This document shows, piece after piece, positions 8,982 to 18,322 of a DNA stretch of 64,000 bases (positions are counted from its first letter, which is position 1; every line of letters starts with the position of its first letter). The DNA comes from Vibrio tubiashii ATCC 19109. Its GTDB lineage: Bacteria > Pseudomonadota > Gammaproteobacteria > Enterobacterales > Vibrionaceae. A model generated the notes under the pieces. The model saw only the letters and a program-made list of their open reading frames with translations, did no database searches and was not told where the DNA came from. The translations under genes were made by a program, and so were the position numbers. Where the stretch lies: the NCBI RefSeq assembly GCF_000772105.1, contig NZ_CP009355.1, forward strand, positions 62,001 through 126,000. The letters run 5' to 3'.

Positions 8982-10079
8982 TTAGCGAGACTCTAACGGG
9001 TATGAGCGGTAGCTCCACATGCCGTAGGTTCGAAGGGCATCACGGTAGATTCCTAGTAGCTCACTGTCACTTGCCTTGGTGAGTTCTTTTAGAGGCCTGT
9101 CAGGGTAGCTGACCGTATCGAATGTGATGCCTTGTGGGCCTGTTTGCCAACTTGCAATCTCAAACAATGTCTGACCACGACGAACATGGCTTGCAGAGCT
9201 AATGATGGTTGCATGTTGGATGTTATGGCGGGCTAGGGCATAGCTGCTAAATAGCGCGTTGCCAACGGTGCTGGTGGCGTAGTTTTCTTCAATGATTCTG
9301 TCTTTGCTGATGCCTTTCTCGATCAACCAGTCAGCCATCAACTTGCCTTCGGTCTTGTGGTTCTTTGGTACGCCACCCGTTAGCACGATAAGCGCATCTG
9401 GGTTCGCTTTTGCCATTGCCAAAGTGGTTTCAAGACGCTCAACTAAGATCTGGTGCATTGAACCATCTGGGTTTAGTGCGTAACCCAGAGTAACAATCGC
9501 TCCCTTATCTTCTAACTTACCTTGCGCTGCTTTCTCTTTTAGTGGCGTCTCTAGTACGCGATCCACTGTCGAGAAAATTCGCTTCATGTCAGCCGCTTTG
9601 CCTGCATTGAGTTTCGATAAAGCATCCATGTGTTTGCTTGACTCAGCTTGGTTGCCTTTGAAACGTTGCCATACCGCAAGGTAGGCATGTAGATCCACAT
9701 CATCCGGTGCCACCGTCAGTGCTTGCTCAAATAGCTCAATCGCACGATCAACATTCTTGTTATAAATCTGAGCATTAGCCGCTGAGATAAGAAGATCAGT
9801 ACGGTATGGTTCCAGTTCGTATGCCTCTAGTAAGCGATCGGTAACAATCTCCATATTGCTTGGCATTTTCGCAGTGAACCCAGCATGCGAGATTCGAGCG
9901 GGGGATTTAAAAGCTGTCACGGCATCGCTCAGAAGCTGATCAACCACCTGTCTTTTCGTGACGAGTTGGGCGTAATCTGCTGAGGCTTGTACGGTAGAGT
10001 CGTTAGCGGCAAGAGAGTATGGCGCAGCAGTTAAAGCGATAACGCTACCTAGAGCGAGGGCAATGATATTCTTCTTCAT
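8982..10079 (-). CDS. Exported TPR and DUF218 (YdcF/SanA-like) protein
   Basis: This 365-aa protein starts with a signal peptide (cleavage near AAPYSLAA, residue 24). A TPR-like helical section follows (about 75-150, with NVDRAIELFEQALTVAPDDVDLHAYLAVW). A C-terminal DUF218 domain (about 190-345) shows GAIVTLGYALNPDG, LIVLTGGVPKN and ATSTVGNALFSSYAL. DUF218 proteins such as SanA, ElyC and YdcF act in envelope integrity, and some bind S-adenosylmethionine. The TPR-DUF218 fusion with export to the periplasm is less common than membrane-anchored DUF218. It is monocistronic with its own terminator. Confidence 0.82.
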   Translation of the reverse strand: MKKNIIALALGSVIALTAAPYSLAANDSTVQASADYAQLVTKRQVVDQLLSDAVTAFKSPARISHAGFTAKMPSNMEIVTDRLLEAYELEPYRTDLLISAANAQIYNKNVDRAIELFEQALTVAPDDVDLHAYLAVWQRFKGNQAESSKHMDALSKLNAGKAADMKRIFSTVDRVLETPLKEKAAQGKLEDKGAIVTLGYALNPDGSMHQILVERLETTLAMAKANPDALIVLTGGVPKNHKTEGKLMADWLIEKGISKDRIIEENYATSTVGNALFSSYALARHNIQHATIISSASHVRRGQTLFEIASWQTGPQGITFDTVSYPDRPLKELTKASDSELLGIYRDALRTYGMWSYRSYPLESR

Positions 10080-10290
10080 TAGGAGATCCTAGTGTTGTTA
10101 TGTGTCGATCTAAGTCGACGGATTTTTTGCAGTGTAAAATTACCTCTCAGATAGTCTGTGAATTGGTTCTCACTTTAAATGAAACACTCAGCATATGGTT
10201 GTGGATTGCGAACTAAGATCACGAACTGGATATTTAACCTATTGATATAAATGATAATTATGTCGTTAATACATAAGTGACGGGGGAGAA

Positions 10291-10314
10291 AAAGCCTGCT
10301 TACTCGCAGGCTTT
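10291..10314 (-). terminator. Intrinsic terminator for the AraC/GyrI-like gene
   Basis: A 9-bp perfect stem (10291-10299 with 10306-10314) is followed on the minus strand by TTTTTCTCC. It lies 5 bp past the stop of the minus-strand regulator. The rest of 10080-10318 is AT-rich without a gene. Confidence 0.85.
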
Positions 10315-10318
10315 ATGG

Positions 10319-11218
10319 TTACTTAATCGCAGTACAAAAGCTGACGTCAGCATGCTGGGTTTGTGGGTCGTAGCTGTGGTAGAGCTCGAAGCAAGGTCTG
10401 TCATCGTTTTCTAGCCCTGTTTCGATCACTTTACTCATCAAATCATCCCAAGCGAGCGCATATTGGCTGTGCTGGGTGATGTTTTGGCGCATCACTGCGT
10501 ACTCGCCACCGGGAAAGTCTTGCAGTTCTATGCCATTTATTACGTCTGTCTCTTCAGGTACCATCAAACAGATATCGGTACGACATTTATCGCTTGGAGT
10601 CACTTCAGGGTTGTCGTGATAGATGAAGATACAAGTATTCTCTGCTAACCCTTTCATGCCAGCCCATTGGTAGAGTCGACCACTGGCTTCTTGATAACCT
10701 TCGCCGTAAGGGCCTGTTACTCGGACATAAGCCAGTTTTGTCGCTGTAAAGTTTTGCGTTTCCATTTTGTTGCTCCACGTTGTTAGTTCAGATCCAGTAT
10801 ATGAATCGCTAGGTTTGCCTGCGTTTCCATTCTTGCGCAGCGTGTGTCCAATCTTGCTGTTTCGCGATAATTCAGAAAATTGCTGGTAGTTTTCGCAATC
10901 ACGAAATGCGCTCGGCGTTACCCCATAATGTTGCTGAAACGCTTTAGCTAGGCTCTGTGAAGAGGCAAAACCATACTCCAATGCGATGTTTAGCACGGGT
11001 TGTTTTGATTTAAACAAATCGTCGGCTGCTGACTGCAATCGCAAACGTCTGACAAAATCAGCGAGGGTTTCTCCTTGCACGGCTTTAAAGGTGCGATGGA
11101 AGTGATATGGCGATAGGTTCGCTAGGGCTGCGACTTCTGGCAAATTGAGGGGTTGGTTGAAGTTCTTTTCCAGATAGCGAATCACTGGAATCAGCCTCTT
11201 TTGATAATCAACGCGCAT
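10319..11218 (-). CDS. AraC family regulator with GyrI-like effector domain
   Basis: This protein of about 299 aa has two AraC HTH motifs at residues 5-105 (LANLSPYHFHRTFKAVQGET; ALEYGFASSQSLAKAFQQHYG) followed by a GyrI-like/SOUL-type effector-binding domain at about 150-299. The order matches E. coli Rob-type and Gram-positive BmrR/TipA-like effector sensing. The ATG at 11218 is chosen because an AGGGTGAG stretch lies upstream; a GTG at 11230 would add four residues. It is divergent from a second AraC gene 145 bp away. Such regulators respond to hydrophobic cationic or antibiotic ligands, but the regulon cannot be inferred here. Confidence 0.87.
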   Translation of the reverse strand: MRVDYQKRLIPVIRYLEKNFNQPLNLPEVAALANLSPYHFHRTFKAVQGETLADFVRRLRLQSAADDLFKSKQPVLNIALEYGFASSQSLAKAFQQHYGVTPSAFRDCENYQQFSELSRNSKIGHTLRKNGNAGKPSDSYTGSELTTWSNKMETQNFTATKLAYVRVTGPYGEGYQEASGRLYQWAGMKGLAENTCIFIYHDNPEVTPSDKCRTDICLMVPEETDVINGIELQDFPGGEYAVMRQNITQHSQYALAWDDLMSKVIETGLENDDRPCFELYHSYDPQTQHADVSFCTAIK

Positions 11219-11363
11219 TACTGAGCTCACCCTTGCTTTTAAATGACTGTATAAGCGTACAGTAAATTAGCTCGATTTAAAAATGGAGTTTTGATAAATG
11301 CGTAGCGCACAGTGACGAATTGAGTCACACTTATTGCCCATTTCCCGGTAAGCAAGGACAATC

Positions 11364-12215
11364 ATGATCGCTTGGAAGCAGCACTTAGCCGGCTACGAGT
11401 GGCTTGTTCACCAAGTCTGGTACTTGGAGGTTGGACATGGTGAAGTGATTGATCCTAAACCTCATCTTATTCCCAACCCGCGCGCTCATTTGCTGTTCAC
11501 TCTCAAGCATCAAACCTACAGCTACGACAACGGTGAAACCTTACTTTATGGTAAAGGTAGTCACCTACTGACTGCGAATGAAAATCTCCTTCTCTTAGAG
11601 GATGAGGCTCCGATCAAACGTATCGGTATTACTTTTCGACCTGAAGGGCTCTATGCCCTCCAATCTGCTTTTCACGATGATGCCCAAGTCAATGCGGTTA
11701 ACCAGTGTCAGTGGTTTGATTGGCTGAGCCCTTTATTTGATGAGGATTTTCAACAAGCACTATGGCAACAAGATTCACCAGAAGCGTTGTTAGATTCGAT
11801 AAAACGTCACTTAGACTTTTTAAGGATTGAACCCTGTCGAGCCAAACCGTTTTTGGTATCGCAGAAGGCCATCGCGGTGATGGACGCGCAAGCTCTGAGT
11901 TCATCGGAACTCGCCATAGATATGGAAGAGATTGCCGCGCAGTGCGCGTGTTCTCGAAGAACGTTAGAACGCAGTTTCAAGCAGGTGGTTGGTCTGAGCG
12001 TTAAGCAGTATCAGCAAATGGCCCGTCTTGAGCAGATGATTTTGGCACTCTACAAACAACAAGAGGCGATCGATTGGGTGAGTTTTTCGCAGCAATTTGG
12101 CTTTAGTGATCAGTCACACTTGATACGCACACTCAAGCAGCAGCTTAGAAAAACGCCGAACAAGTATTTGCAAAAACGCGATCTGACGATAGATATCTAC
12201 GGTGACTTCGAATAG
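11364..12215 (+). CDS. AraC family regulator (DUF6597-like sensor)
   Basis: This 283-aa regulator has an N-terminal sensor starting WKQHLAGYEWLVHQVWYLEV (about 1-150) and a C-terminal AraC HTH pair at about 185-275 (EEIAAQCACSRRTLERSFKQ; SFSQQFGFSDQSHLIRTLKQ). Many such proteins regulate neighbouring genes. The GNAT at 12311 follows 95 bp later, and the divergent AraC/GyrI-like gene lies upstream. No specific target is evident. Confidence 0.85.
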   Translation: MIAWKQHLAGYEWLVHQVWYLEVGHGEVIDPKPHLIPNPRAHLLFTLKHQTYSYDNGETLLYGKGSHLLTANENLLLLEDEAPIKRIGITFRPEGLYALQSAFHDDAQVNAVNQCQWFDWLSPLFDEDFQQALWQQDSPEALLDSIKRHLDFLRIEPCRAKPFLVSQKAIAVMDAQALSSSELAIDMEEIAAQCACSRRTLERSFKQVVGLSVKQYQQMARLEQMILALYKQQEAIDWVSFSQQFGFSDQSHLIRTLKQQLRKTPNKYLQKRDLTIDIYGDFE

Positions 12216-12310
12216 GAACTTGCGGCGACCAAGACAAGCAAGTTGTCGCAAAAGTCCAATTATTCTCTGGTTGGTTCCTCTAAGATAGTTGCCAGATAAC
12301 GAGGTAACAC

Positions 12311-12919
12311 ATGTCATATCAAAAACTAAAACAAGGCCAAACCATTCCATTTAATGAGTCGTTGAATATTCAACTGATTCAAGCGTCTGATCTGCAAGAT
12401 ATTATCGAGATGCTGAATGACGATAAGGTCAACAAGTACCTGTTCTTCGCCCCGGCTGACGATAGCCTATATGAAGGTTTCTTTGGCCCAATCATTGAGA
12501 ACACAGCTCAAGCGATCAAAGATGACGTTTGGCCAGAGAGTCCGACGTTTGTCATTCGTGATCAGCAAGGTAAATACATGGGGATGTGTGCAGTGACGTC
12601 GGTAATGTTCCTAACGGGTAATTATGAAGTCGGTTATCAGCTGCCGACTTGCGCATGGGGCAAAGGCATTGCGACTCGCGCGTGCCAAATGATGGCGGAG
12701 ATTGGGTTTACCGAGCTTAAGGCGCATAAAGTCAGTGCAGATTGCTACTCATCGAATGTGGGTTCATACAAAACGTTAGAGAAATGCGGCTTTAGCCAAG
12801 AAGGACGTCAGACAGACTATTACAAGCTAGAGGAAGGCTTGGAAGACAAGCTTTACTACGGTATGACAGCAGAGCAATTCGCCTCTTTCAATCGTTTAGT
12901 GATCAAGCGACGCGTTTAA
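12311..12919 (+). CDS. GNAT family N-acetyltransferase (RimJ/RimL-like)
   Basis: This 202-aa protein has the GNAT fold with the acetyl-CoA phrase QLPTCAWGKGIATRACQMM (motif A, about 113-131) and the C-terminal VSADCYSSNVGSYKTLEKCGF typical of the RimJ/RimL group. It probably acetylates an amine on a protein N-terminus or small molecule. A GAGG site precedes the ATG. It ends at the bidirectional terminator at 12930-12968. Confidence 0.85.
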   Translation: MSYQKLKQGQTIPFNESLNIQLIQASDLQDIIEMLNDDKVNKYLFFAPADDSLYEGFFGPIIENTAQAIKDDVWPESPTFVIRDQQGKYMGMCAVTSVMFLTGNYEVGYQLPTCAWGKGIATRACQMMAEIGFTELKAHKVSADCYSSNVGSYKTLEKCGFSQEGRQTDYYKLEEGLEDKLYYGMTAEQFASFNRLVIKRRV

Positions 12920-12929
12920 ACAGCAAACG

Positions 12930-12968
12930 AAAAGGCCGCTATGCCCAAGATCGGGTTAGCGGCCTTTT
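12930..12968. terminator. Bidirectional intrinsic terminator
   Basis: Arms AAAAGGCCGCT (12930-12940) and AGCGGCCTTTT (12958-12968) pair perfectly, with a possible inner CCC/GGG pairing. It lies between the convergent GNAT and DUF2999 genes and serves both. Confidence 0.9.
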
Positions 12969-12990
12969 CTATATTAATAGACCCTAGGTC

Positions 12991-13257
12991 TTAGTTGCCT
13001 TGATTTTGGCTTTGAAGCTTCTCTTTTGCTTCTTCAACTTTTGAGAAATCTAAACCCAACTCATCGACGGCTTCTTTGATTAGCGCAGGGTTTTGCATCA
13101 CTTGCGCCATCAGCATTTGTAGCTTGTCTTGTGGCAGACCTAGTTGGCTGATCGTTGCCATCGCTGCAAGAGGGTTTTGCGTCAGAGTTTGGAAGATTTC
13201 GTTGATCTGTTCATCGCTGATGTTGTTCTCTTTCAGCAGTGCAATAATCGGGTTCAT
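12991..13257 (-). CDS. DUF2999 family small protein
   Basis: This cytoplasmic helical protein of about 88 aa has no catalytic motif. Two similar halves, NPLAAMATISQLGLPQDKLQ and NPALIKEAVDELGLDFSKVE, suggest a repeated helix-turn-helix-like unit. I recognise it as the DUF2999 family of Vibrio and relatives, of unknown function. AAGGA precedes two adjacent ATG codons, and the second (13257) has the better spacing. It is monocistronic. Confidence 0.8.
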   Translation of the reverse strand: MNPIIALLKENNISDEQINEIFQTLTQNPLAAMATISQLGLPQDKLQMLMAQVMQNPALIKEAVDELGLDFSKVEEAKEKLQSQNQGN

Positions 13258-13361
13258 CATGTTTCCTTTTCAATCTATTGATGACTTTGCGCAGCAGTTT
13301 ATCACTTGGATAGCGCGGATTGAACTAGCGCAAATCCAAATAGCTGAAACTGGATTGCGGC

Positions 13362-14471
13362 TTAATAACCCGTTAACTCCATATACCCCCTACCAGAGTG
13401 AGTGCCCTCGATACCAACTGGGCCTTCCCAATAGGGGACTGAAAGGGGCATTTTAGCGTTGGGGTTGAGCGCTGAAACCACAAGCTCGATTTGCTGACTC
13501 GGAATAGCCACTTGCCACTCGGTTGGGTAATTACGCCCTTGGATTTCAGTTTGTTTGGTCGCGTTCAATTGAATCTCATTGGGTGAAATGGCGATGCCCG
13601 AACCGTCTTGTCGCATCAGTCTGGCGCTAGAGTAACTGGCTTTTCCGGTATTGGAATCTCGCAACTGGAATACTACCAAGCTGGTTTCGTCGCTGAGCCT
13701 TAAGGCAAACCAATCCCAACCTTGTTGCGAGTCGAGCAAGAACTGCGAGCTCCACTCTCTGTCTATCCAGCCTTTACCCGTTACTTGATGAGTGTTGCCA
13801 TCAATAATGACTTGGCCAGAAACATCAATAAACGGCTGGCTATAGTAATACGAAGCTACCTGACCATCGGCACTTTTGGTGCTGTAACCTTGCTCGCCCT
13901 GTTTTTGATAAGGTGCACCGCTAGTGAGTGTCAAAGAGTAGCCAAACTGCTCCGAACTGGCATTGAGTGTGGCGGGGAAGAGGTCATTGGTTGAAGAGCG
14001 CCACTGCCAATCGTCGAGATAAACCCGAAATGGCGATGCATCGACGCCTGCGAGTGAAGCTTGATCGCGTGACCATTTCTCATCGGCATAATGCTTGTCT
14101 GGCGTAGTTACTGCGCTATGCGCCATATAAATTTGTTGGCTCTGCCATACGTTTTTTTGCGCTTTGTTTTCCCCATCTTCTGGCGCGGCAGCGAAGCGAA
14201 ATTGTGTCCATTGAACACCGAGTGGAGTGCCATTTTCATCGATTAAATTCGCCGTTAAATACCACCATTCATGACGAAAACTAGGGTGTGATTGATGATC
14301 GGCAGGGAAGGTGAGTTCAACGCCCTTTACTACAGGCGTGAATGGCTTGGTTTCAGGTTGAGAGCCTTCACTACCCAATAGCATCGCCATATTTTGCTGC
14401 TGAGGCTTTCCACAGCCAAGCAGCAACAGGCTACCCAATAGCAAAGAGAGGTTGCGTGCTAATTGATTCAT
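13362..14471 (-). CDS. AttH/CrtC-like lipocalin-fold lipoprotein
   Basis: This 369-aa protein starts with a lipoprotein signal (lipobox LLGC, Cys about residue 20), so it is membrane-anchored in the periplasm. The mature part shows the AttH/carotenoid 1,2-hydratase-like domain, with HEWWYLTANL near residue 70, GKGWIDREWSSQFL near 230 and GWDWFALRL just after. The family is related to Agrobacterium AttH. Its ATG overlaps the permease stop (TAATG), so it is translationally coupled as the third gene of an ATPase, permease and lipoprotein operon. It probably binds or modifies the hydrophobic cargo of that ABC system (inference). Confidence 0.85.
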   Translation of the reverse strand: MNQLARNLSLLLGSLLLLGCGKPQQQNMAMLLGSEGSQPETKPFTPVVKGVELTFPADHQSHPSFRHEWWYLTANLIDENGTPLGVQWTQFRFAAAPEDGENKAQKNVWQSQQIYMAHSAVTTPDKHYADEKWSRDQASLAGVDASPFRVYLDDWQWRSSTNDLFPATLNASSEQFGYSLTLTSGAPYQKQGEQGYSTKSADGQVASYYYSQPFIDVSGQVIIDGNTHQVTGKGWIDREWSSQFLLDSQQGWDWFALRLSDETSLVVFQLRDSNTGKASYSSARLMRQDGSGIAISPNEIQLNATKQTEIQGRNYPTEWQVAIPSQQIELVVSALNPNAKMPLSVPYWEGPVGIEGTHSGRGYMELTGY

Positions 14472-16999
14472 TACAACACCTCGCTTTGCAAACTAGACAC
14501 GACAGGCTTGCCGACCAAGCGCCACAGTGGAATCAGGGTCGCAACTACCGCGACTAAGATAGTGATTGCTGAAATGCTTAGGGCATCACTCCAACTCCAC
14601 AGGTAACTTAAGCTCCAACCAAAGGCGCGCATGGTAACGATGTCCGTCAGCACATAACCGACCATAGCGCCGAGTGGTAGAGCGATAATCAAAGTAAAGC
14701 TGACCAAAGCGACGATTTGCCCGATGACCATGGTCATTAGTTTGCGGCGACTGACGCCAAGCGCGTAAAGCCTCGCAATGGCGGCTTTGCGCGCGTCGAG
14801 CAACATAAAACAAGCGCTAAATAAACCAATCACCGCGACCATTAGAGTCACGCCATTGAGGGCGCGCGTAATGGCGAAGGTCTGCGAGAAAATATCGAGC
14901 GCGATGGATTTGATTTGCGCCTGATTATAAAGCTGACTTGGGTGCAGGTTCAATTGCTTTCGCAGTTGGTCATAGACGAGATCTGGGTCGCTAGAGACTT
15001 TGACGCCAAGGCTGGTGGGCAAGTTGGTAAAGCCGCTTTCATGCCATAACTTTGGTGCCAATAAGACTTCACCATTGGGTGAACCGTAATCATGGAATAT
15101 CGCCCCGACACGTAGAGTTTTGTTTGGAATTGCATCGAGCTCAAGTTCGCTATCGAGTGACAAGCCGAGTTTGACCGCAGTCGGCTCACTGATGGCGACC
15201 AACTCACCTTGGTAAAAGCGTTGCCAGAAGTTATCAAGGTGAGACTTGAACACCATGGTTTGCTCTAAGGTATCCTTGTCTTTGGTGCCGAGTAAAGTGG
15301 GCAAGCCTTGTAGGTTATCGTCGACATAGTATTGCTTGTAGACCGTCTCAACTCCGTCAAATCGCTCTAATGCGCGTTCCACATTGGCTATCTCTCCCTG
15401 TGCGGGACTAACGTAAATGTCGGCATGAAGCCTCTGTTCGAGCCACTGCTTTAGTGTCGATTCAAAGCTACCAACTAAGGTGTTCATTCCTATATTGGCT
15501 GTGACCGCAAGCAGCAGTGCCATCATGGCGAGAGAAAGCGGAGAAATGAGCTCGCGCAGTTCAGCGAACAGGTATTGGATCAAACCGGAACGGGAACGCC
15601 TTTCACATTCGTTGGCTAGTACGCTGAGTGTTTTAGGCAGATACAGAGGAATCGATACGACAAGTACGCCGAGCCAAGCCATTGTAAAACGGTGATGCTC
15701 ACTCAACCATAATCCAGCGAGCGCAGCAACAGTCAACACAATACCAATCATGAACAGTTGGTTTTCGTTAGACGTTTCTGGGGCTTGATAAAAACCGCCT
15801 TGAGAAGAGAGCGGCTGGTTCACTCGCTGTTTAAAGTGCTGCCAACAAGCTAATAGTGTTGCCGCGAGGGTTAGCAGCAGCGCTTGTGCCCACCATTGCC
15901 ACTGCCAAGTGCCGGGAAGCAGTGTTGCTCCGTAAAGTTGTTCAAGTGTGAGCGCAACGGTTGGGTGCAGCCAATGACTAAGTTGCATACCTAATACAAA
16001 ACCGAGTGAAGCGCCGAGGGTAACCAGAATGGTCAGTTCAATCAGCAGTGCCGTGAACACCAGGTTTTGCCCAACCCCCGCTTGTTGGACTTGGACTAAC
16101 AGCCGATTACGTTTGAGTAAGCTGTACTTCACGCCGTTATAAGCGATAAATAGACCAACCAGAAATGCCAATAGGCTCATCGCGGTAAGGTTGAGGTGGA
16201 AGCTATCAGTGAGTGAACCAAGATCAGTGCTTTGATTGTTGGCGATCCATTGTCCTTGCTCGTCGATGAGGTGTTGCCATTTTGCTTGTGCGTTATTACC
16301 TGTATTAAAGCCTGCGTCGAAAACAGCAATGTAACTGAGCTGTCCTTGTTTGTTGAGCAACTGCTGGGCAAAGCCAATATCCATCAACATTCGGCTGCCT
16401 AATTGCCACTCATCGGGTAATACGACGACACGGGTCGGAACTTCATCCAGAGTCAGTGTTTCTACTTCGCCTAAGTTCTGGTGCTGCGACAAGCTCATCA
16501 TCACTATAGGTTCGCCAGCTAAAAGCTCAGGGAGCGGCAAAGCACTGTCGAATAGAGAAACGTTTTGCTCGCTGTCTGATGATTGTTGGTTGTGGGTTGA
16601 ATAGCGAGAGCGTGATGAGATAGCAGCAATCAATTCGCTACCTTGTACTGACCAGCGACGACCTTGCTGGTCTCGAACTCGCCCTTCAATTACAGGTAAT
16701 GCTGCACTGAGTCCGTTTTGTCTGAGACTGAAGTAAAGCGATTCAGGCAAATAGTTTTGCCCCGCTGCTGGAATTATCAGGTTTTTCGCTTGAGCACTCA
16801 GTTGCTCGGTGGATTCCGCATAGCTGCGCTTAGCATTGAGGTTGATTGCTTGTACGGCAACAAACAAGGTTACCGCGAGCACGATACCAATCAGAATTGC
16901 AGCTGCTTGCAGGGGAGCTTGGCGATAATGCGCCGCAAACAGATTCAATGTGAGTCGAGTGTGTGTGAGTCTGATACGCGAGAACCTAACCTGAGTCAT
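14471..16999 (-). CDS. FtsX/MacB-like ABC transporter permease
   Basis: This 842-aa permease has an N-terminal TM helix (about 25-50), a periplasmic region and two FtsX-type membrane blocks. The first holds SLLAFLVGLFIAYNGVKYSL near 275, and the C-terminal block is near 700-840 with TLMVAVIGLFSACFMLLDAR. Twin FtsX domains with eight or more TMs match the AttFG/LolCE-like mechanotransmission class rather than the four-TM MacB. The ATG at 16999 has GAGGGTAA just upstream. A longer start at 17059 would overlap the ATPase gene and lacks support. It is coupled to the ATPase (4-bp gap) and the lipoprotein (1-bp overlap). Confidence 0.85.
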   Translation of the reverse strand: MTQVRFSRIRLTHTRLTLNLFAAHYRQAPLQAAAILIGIVLAVTLFVAVQAINLNAKRSYAESTEQLSAQAKNLIIPAAGQNYLPESLYFSLRQNGLSAALPVIEGRVRDQQGRRWSVQGSELIAAISSRSRYSTHNQQSSDSEQNVSLFDSALPLPELLAGEPIVMMSLSQHQNLGEVETLTLDEVPTRVVVLPDEWQLGSRMLMDIGFAQQLLNKQGQLSYIAVFDAGFNTGNNAQAKWQHLIDEQGQWIANNQSTDLGSLTDSFHLNLTAMSLLAFLVGLFIAYNGVKYSLLKRNRLLVQVQQAGVGQNLVFTALLIELTILVTLGASLGFVLGMQLSHWLHPTVALTLEQLYGATLLPGTWQWQWWAQALLLTLAATLLACWQHFKQRVNQPLSSQGGFYQAPETSNENQLFMIGIVLTVAALAGLWLSEHHRFTMAWLGVLVVSIPLYLPKTLSVLANECERRSRSGLIQYLFAELRELISPLSLAMMALLLAVTANIGMNTLVGSFESTLKQWLEQRLHADIYVSPAQGEIANVERALERFDGVETVYKQYYVDDNLQGLPTLLGTKDKDTLEQTMVFKSHLDNFWQRFYQGELVAISEPTAVKLGLSLDSELELDAIPNKTLRVGAIFHDYGSPNGEVLLAPKLWHESGFTNLPTSLGVKVSSDPDLVYDQLRKQLNLHPSQLYNQAQIKSIALDIFSQTFAITRALNGVTLMVAVIGLFSACFMLLDARKAAIARLYALGVSRRKLMTMVIGQIVALVSFTLIIALPLGAMVGYVLTDIVTMRAFGWSLSYLWSWSDALSISAITILVAVVATLIPLWRLVGKPVVSSLQSEVL

Positions 17000-17003
17000 G
17001 GTG

Positions 17004-17723
17004 TTACCCTCGGTCGCTTTGCTCTTGCAAAGTAGGGAGGGGGGGCTGCAAATCACCATTGCGTAATTGACCGTTTTCTAGCCGCAAACGAGTCTGCATA
17101 AACTCAGCGCAATCGGGGCTGTGGGTCACTAAGAGCACTGCAGTATTGCCGTGGGTGGTGATTTCACTCAGTAGCTTCATCACCTCCAATCCTGCTTTTT
17201 GGTCGAGATTTCCTGTCGGTTCATCGGCAAGTAGAAGTTTAGGTTTATGAGCCAAAGCGCGAGCGATGGCGACTCTTTGTTGCTGGCCGCCAGAAAGGGC
17301 AGAAACGTGTCTATCAAGAAGCTGATTGATGCCCAATGTCTCGATGAGATAATCGCACCAATCGTTCCATTTTTGTTGGTTTAGATGCAGAGGAAAGGCA
17401 ATGTTTTGTTTTACGTTGAGTGGTGTTAACAGGTTGAATTGTTGAAAGATGACACCGAGCTTTTGATGGCGGAACTGGCTCCATTGCGGGTCTTTCCAAG
17501 CTGCTGTGTTATCGCCATCTAACCACAATTCACCATCGGAAAGCGGCTCAAAACCAGCAATGACATTGAGTAGGGTACTTTTGCCGCTACCACTTGCGCC
17601 CGTCAACGCCACACTTGCACCTGCCGCTAAAGTGAAATCGACGCCTTCCAATACGCGATGGGTTTCTTTGCCATCGACGAAACTTTTGTTGGCGCGTTTT
17701 AGTGACACTAACGGCAAATCCAT
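17004..17723 (-). CDS. ABC transporter ATP-binding protein (LolD/MacB type)
   Basis: This 239-aa ATPase has Walker A GASGSGKSTLLN (about 40-51), the Q-loop FQQFNLL, the signature LSGGQQQRVAIARALA, Walker B LLLADEPTG and the H-loop VTHSPDCA. This is the LolD/MacB/AttE branch, which powers extraction of lipids or hydrophobic molecules rather than classical transport. AAGGAG precedes the ATG. It is first of the three-gene system, 20 bp after a GNAT gene. Confidence 0.9.
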   Translation of the reverse strand: MDLPLVSLKRANKSFVDGKETHRVLEGVDFTLAAGASVALTGASGSGKSTLLNVIAGFEPLSDGELWLDGDNTAAWKDPQWSQFRHQKLGVIFQQFNLLTPLNVKQNIAFPLHLNQQKWNDWCDYLIETLGINQLLDRHVSALSGGQQQRVAIARALAHKPKLLLADEPTGNLDQKAGLEVMKLLSEITTHGNTAVLLVTHSPDCAEFMQTRLRLENGQLRNGDLQPPLPTLQEQSDRG

Positions 17724-17743
17724 GCGCGGCTCCTTGCTACTTT

Positions 17744-18181
17744 TTAGGCCTTGAGTTCTAAGTTGTACTCGTATTCCGTTTCCGAGATCTTTTTAAATCC
17801 AAGACGTTGGTACAACTGATAAGCAGGATTGGTTTTTATCACACTTAAACCAACTCGTGATTGGCTAGCTTGAGCTTTTTCGATCAGGTTTTTTACTAGT
17901 CTGCTGCCAATACTCGCGTTTTGGTAACCCGGATGAATCTGAATTTGGATGAGATACCAGAGGTTTTGATCGGCTTGGTATTCAGCTTTAAACAAACCAA
18001 TAGGCACTTGATCTAAGGTAATGATTTGAGCACAGTCGAACTTGTACTGAATGCGATTCAAATAGTCGTCGAGGCTAATTGGCATGCCGACTTGTTCAAG
18101 GTAGTCATGCATTGTGGCATTGCGTAGGTCGACTAAAAAATCTATGTCTGATTCGAGTGCAGGTCTTAGGGAAATGTTCAT
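17744..18181 (-). CDS. GNAT family N-acetyltransferase
   Basis: This 145-aa protein has a GNAT fold. Motif A is IQIHPGYQNASIGSRLVKNLI (positions about 78-98), and the C-terminal NPAYQLYQRLGFKKI is typical. The ATG at 18181 begins the normal MNISLRPALESD start; an upstream extension to 18229 is unsupported. Only 20 bp separate it from the ABC ATPase, so it may be co-transcribed with the Att-like system. Its substrate is unknown. Confidence 0.83.
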   Translation of the reverse strand: MNISLRPALESDIDFLVDLRNATMHDYLEQVGMPISLDDYLNRIQYKFDCAQIITLDQVPIGLFKAEYQADQNLWYLIQIQIHPGYQNASIGSRLVKNLIEKAQASQSRVGLSVIKTNPAYQLYQRLGFKKISETEYEYNLELKA

Positions 18182-18281
18182 CTTTCGTCCGTGAGATGTG
18201 AAGGCTTCATATGCAATGAAGCATGACACTTATTCAAGGTCGAGACAAATCGTTCTATTAAGCTTCAGATTAAAAACAAAA

Positions 18282-18303
18282 AAACCACCTGAAGCGGTGG
18301 TTT
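18282..18303 (-). terminator. Intrinsic terminator for DUF3297 gene
   Basis: An 8-bp stem (18282-18289 with 18296-18303) is followed on the minus strand by TTTTTGTTTTTAA. It lies 20 bp after the stop of the gene at 18323. Confidence 0.9.
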
Positions 18304-18322
18304 AGTTTACAGTCTTATGCGA

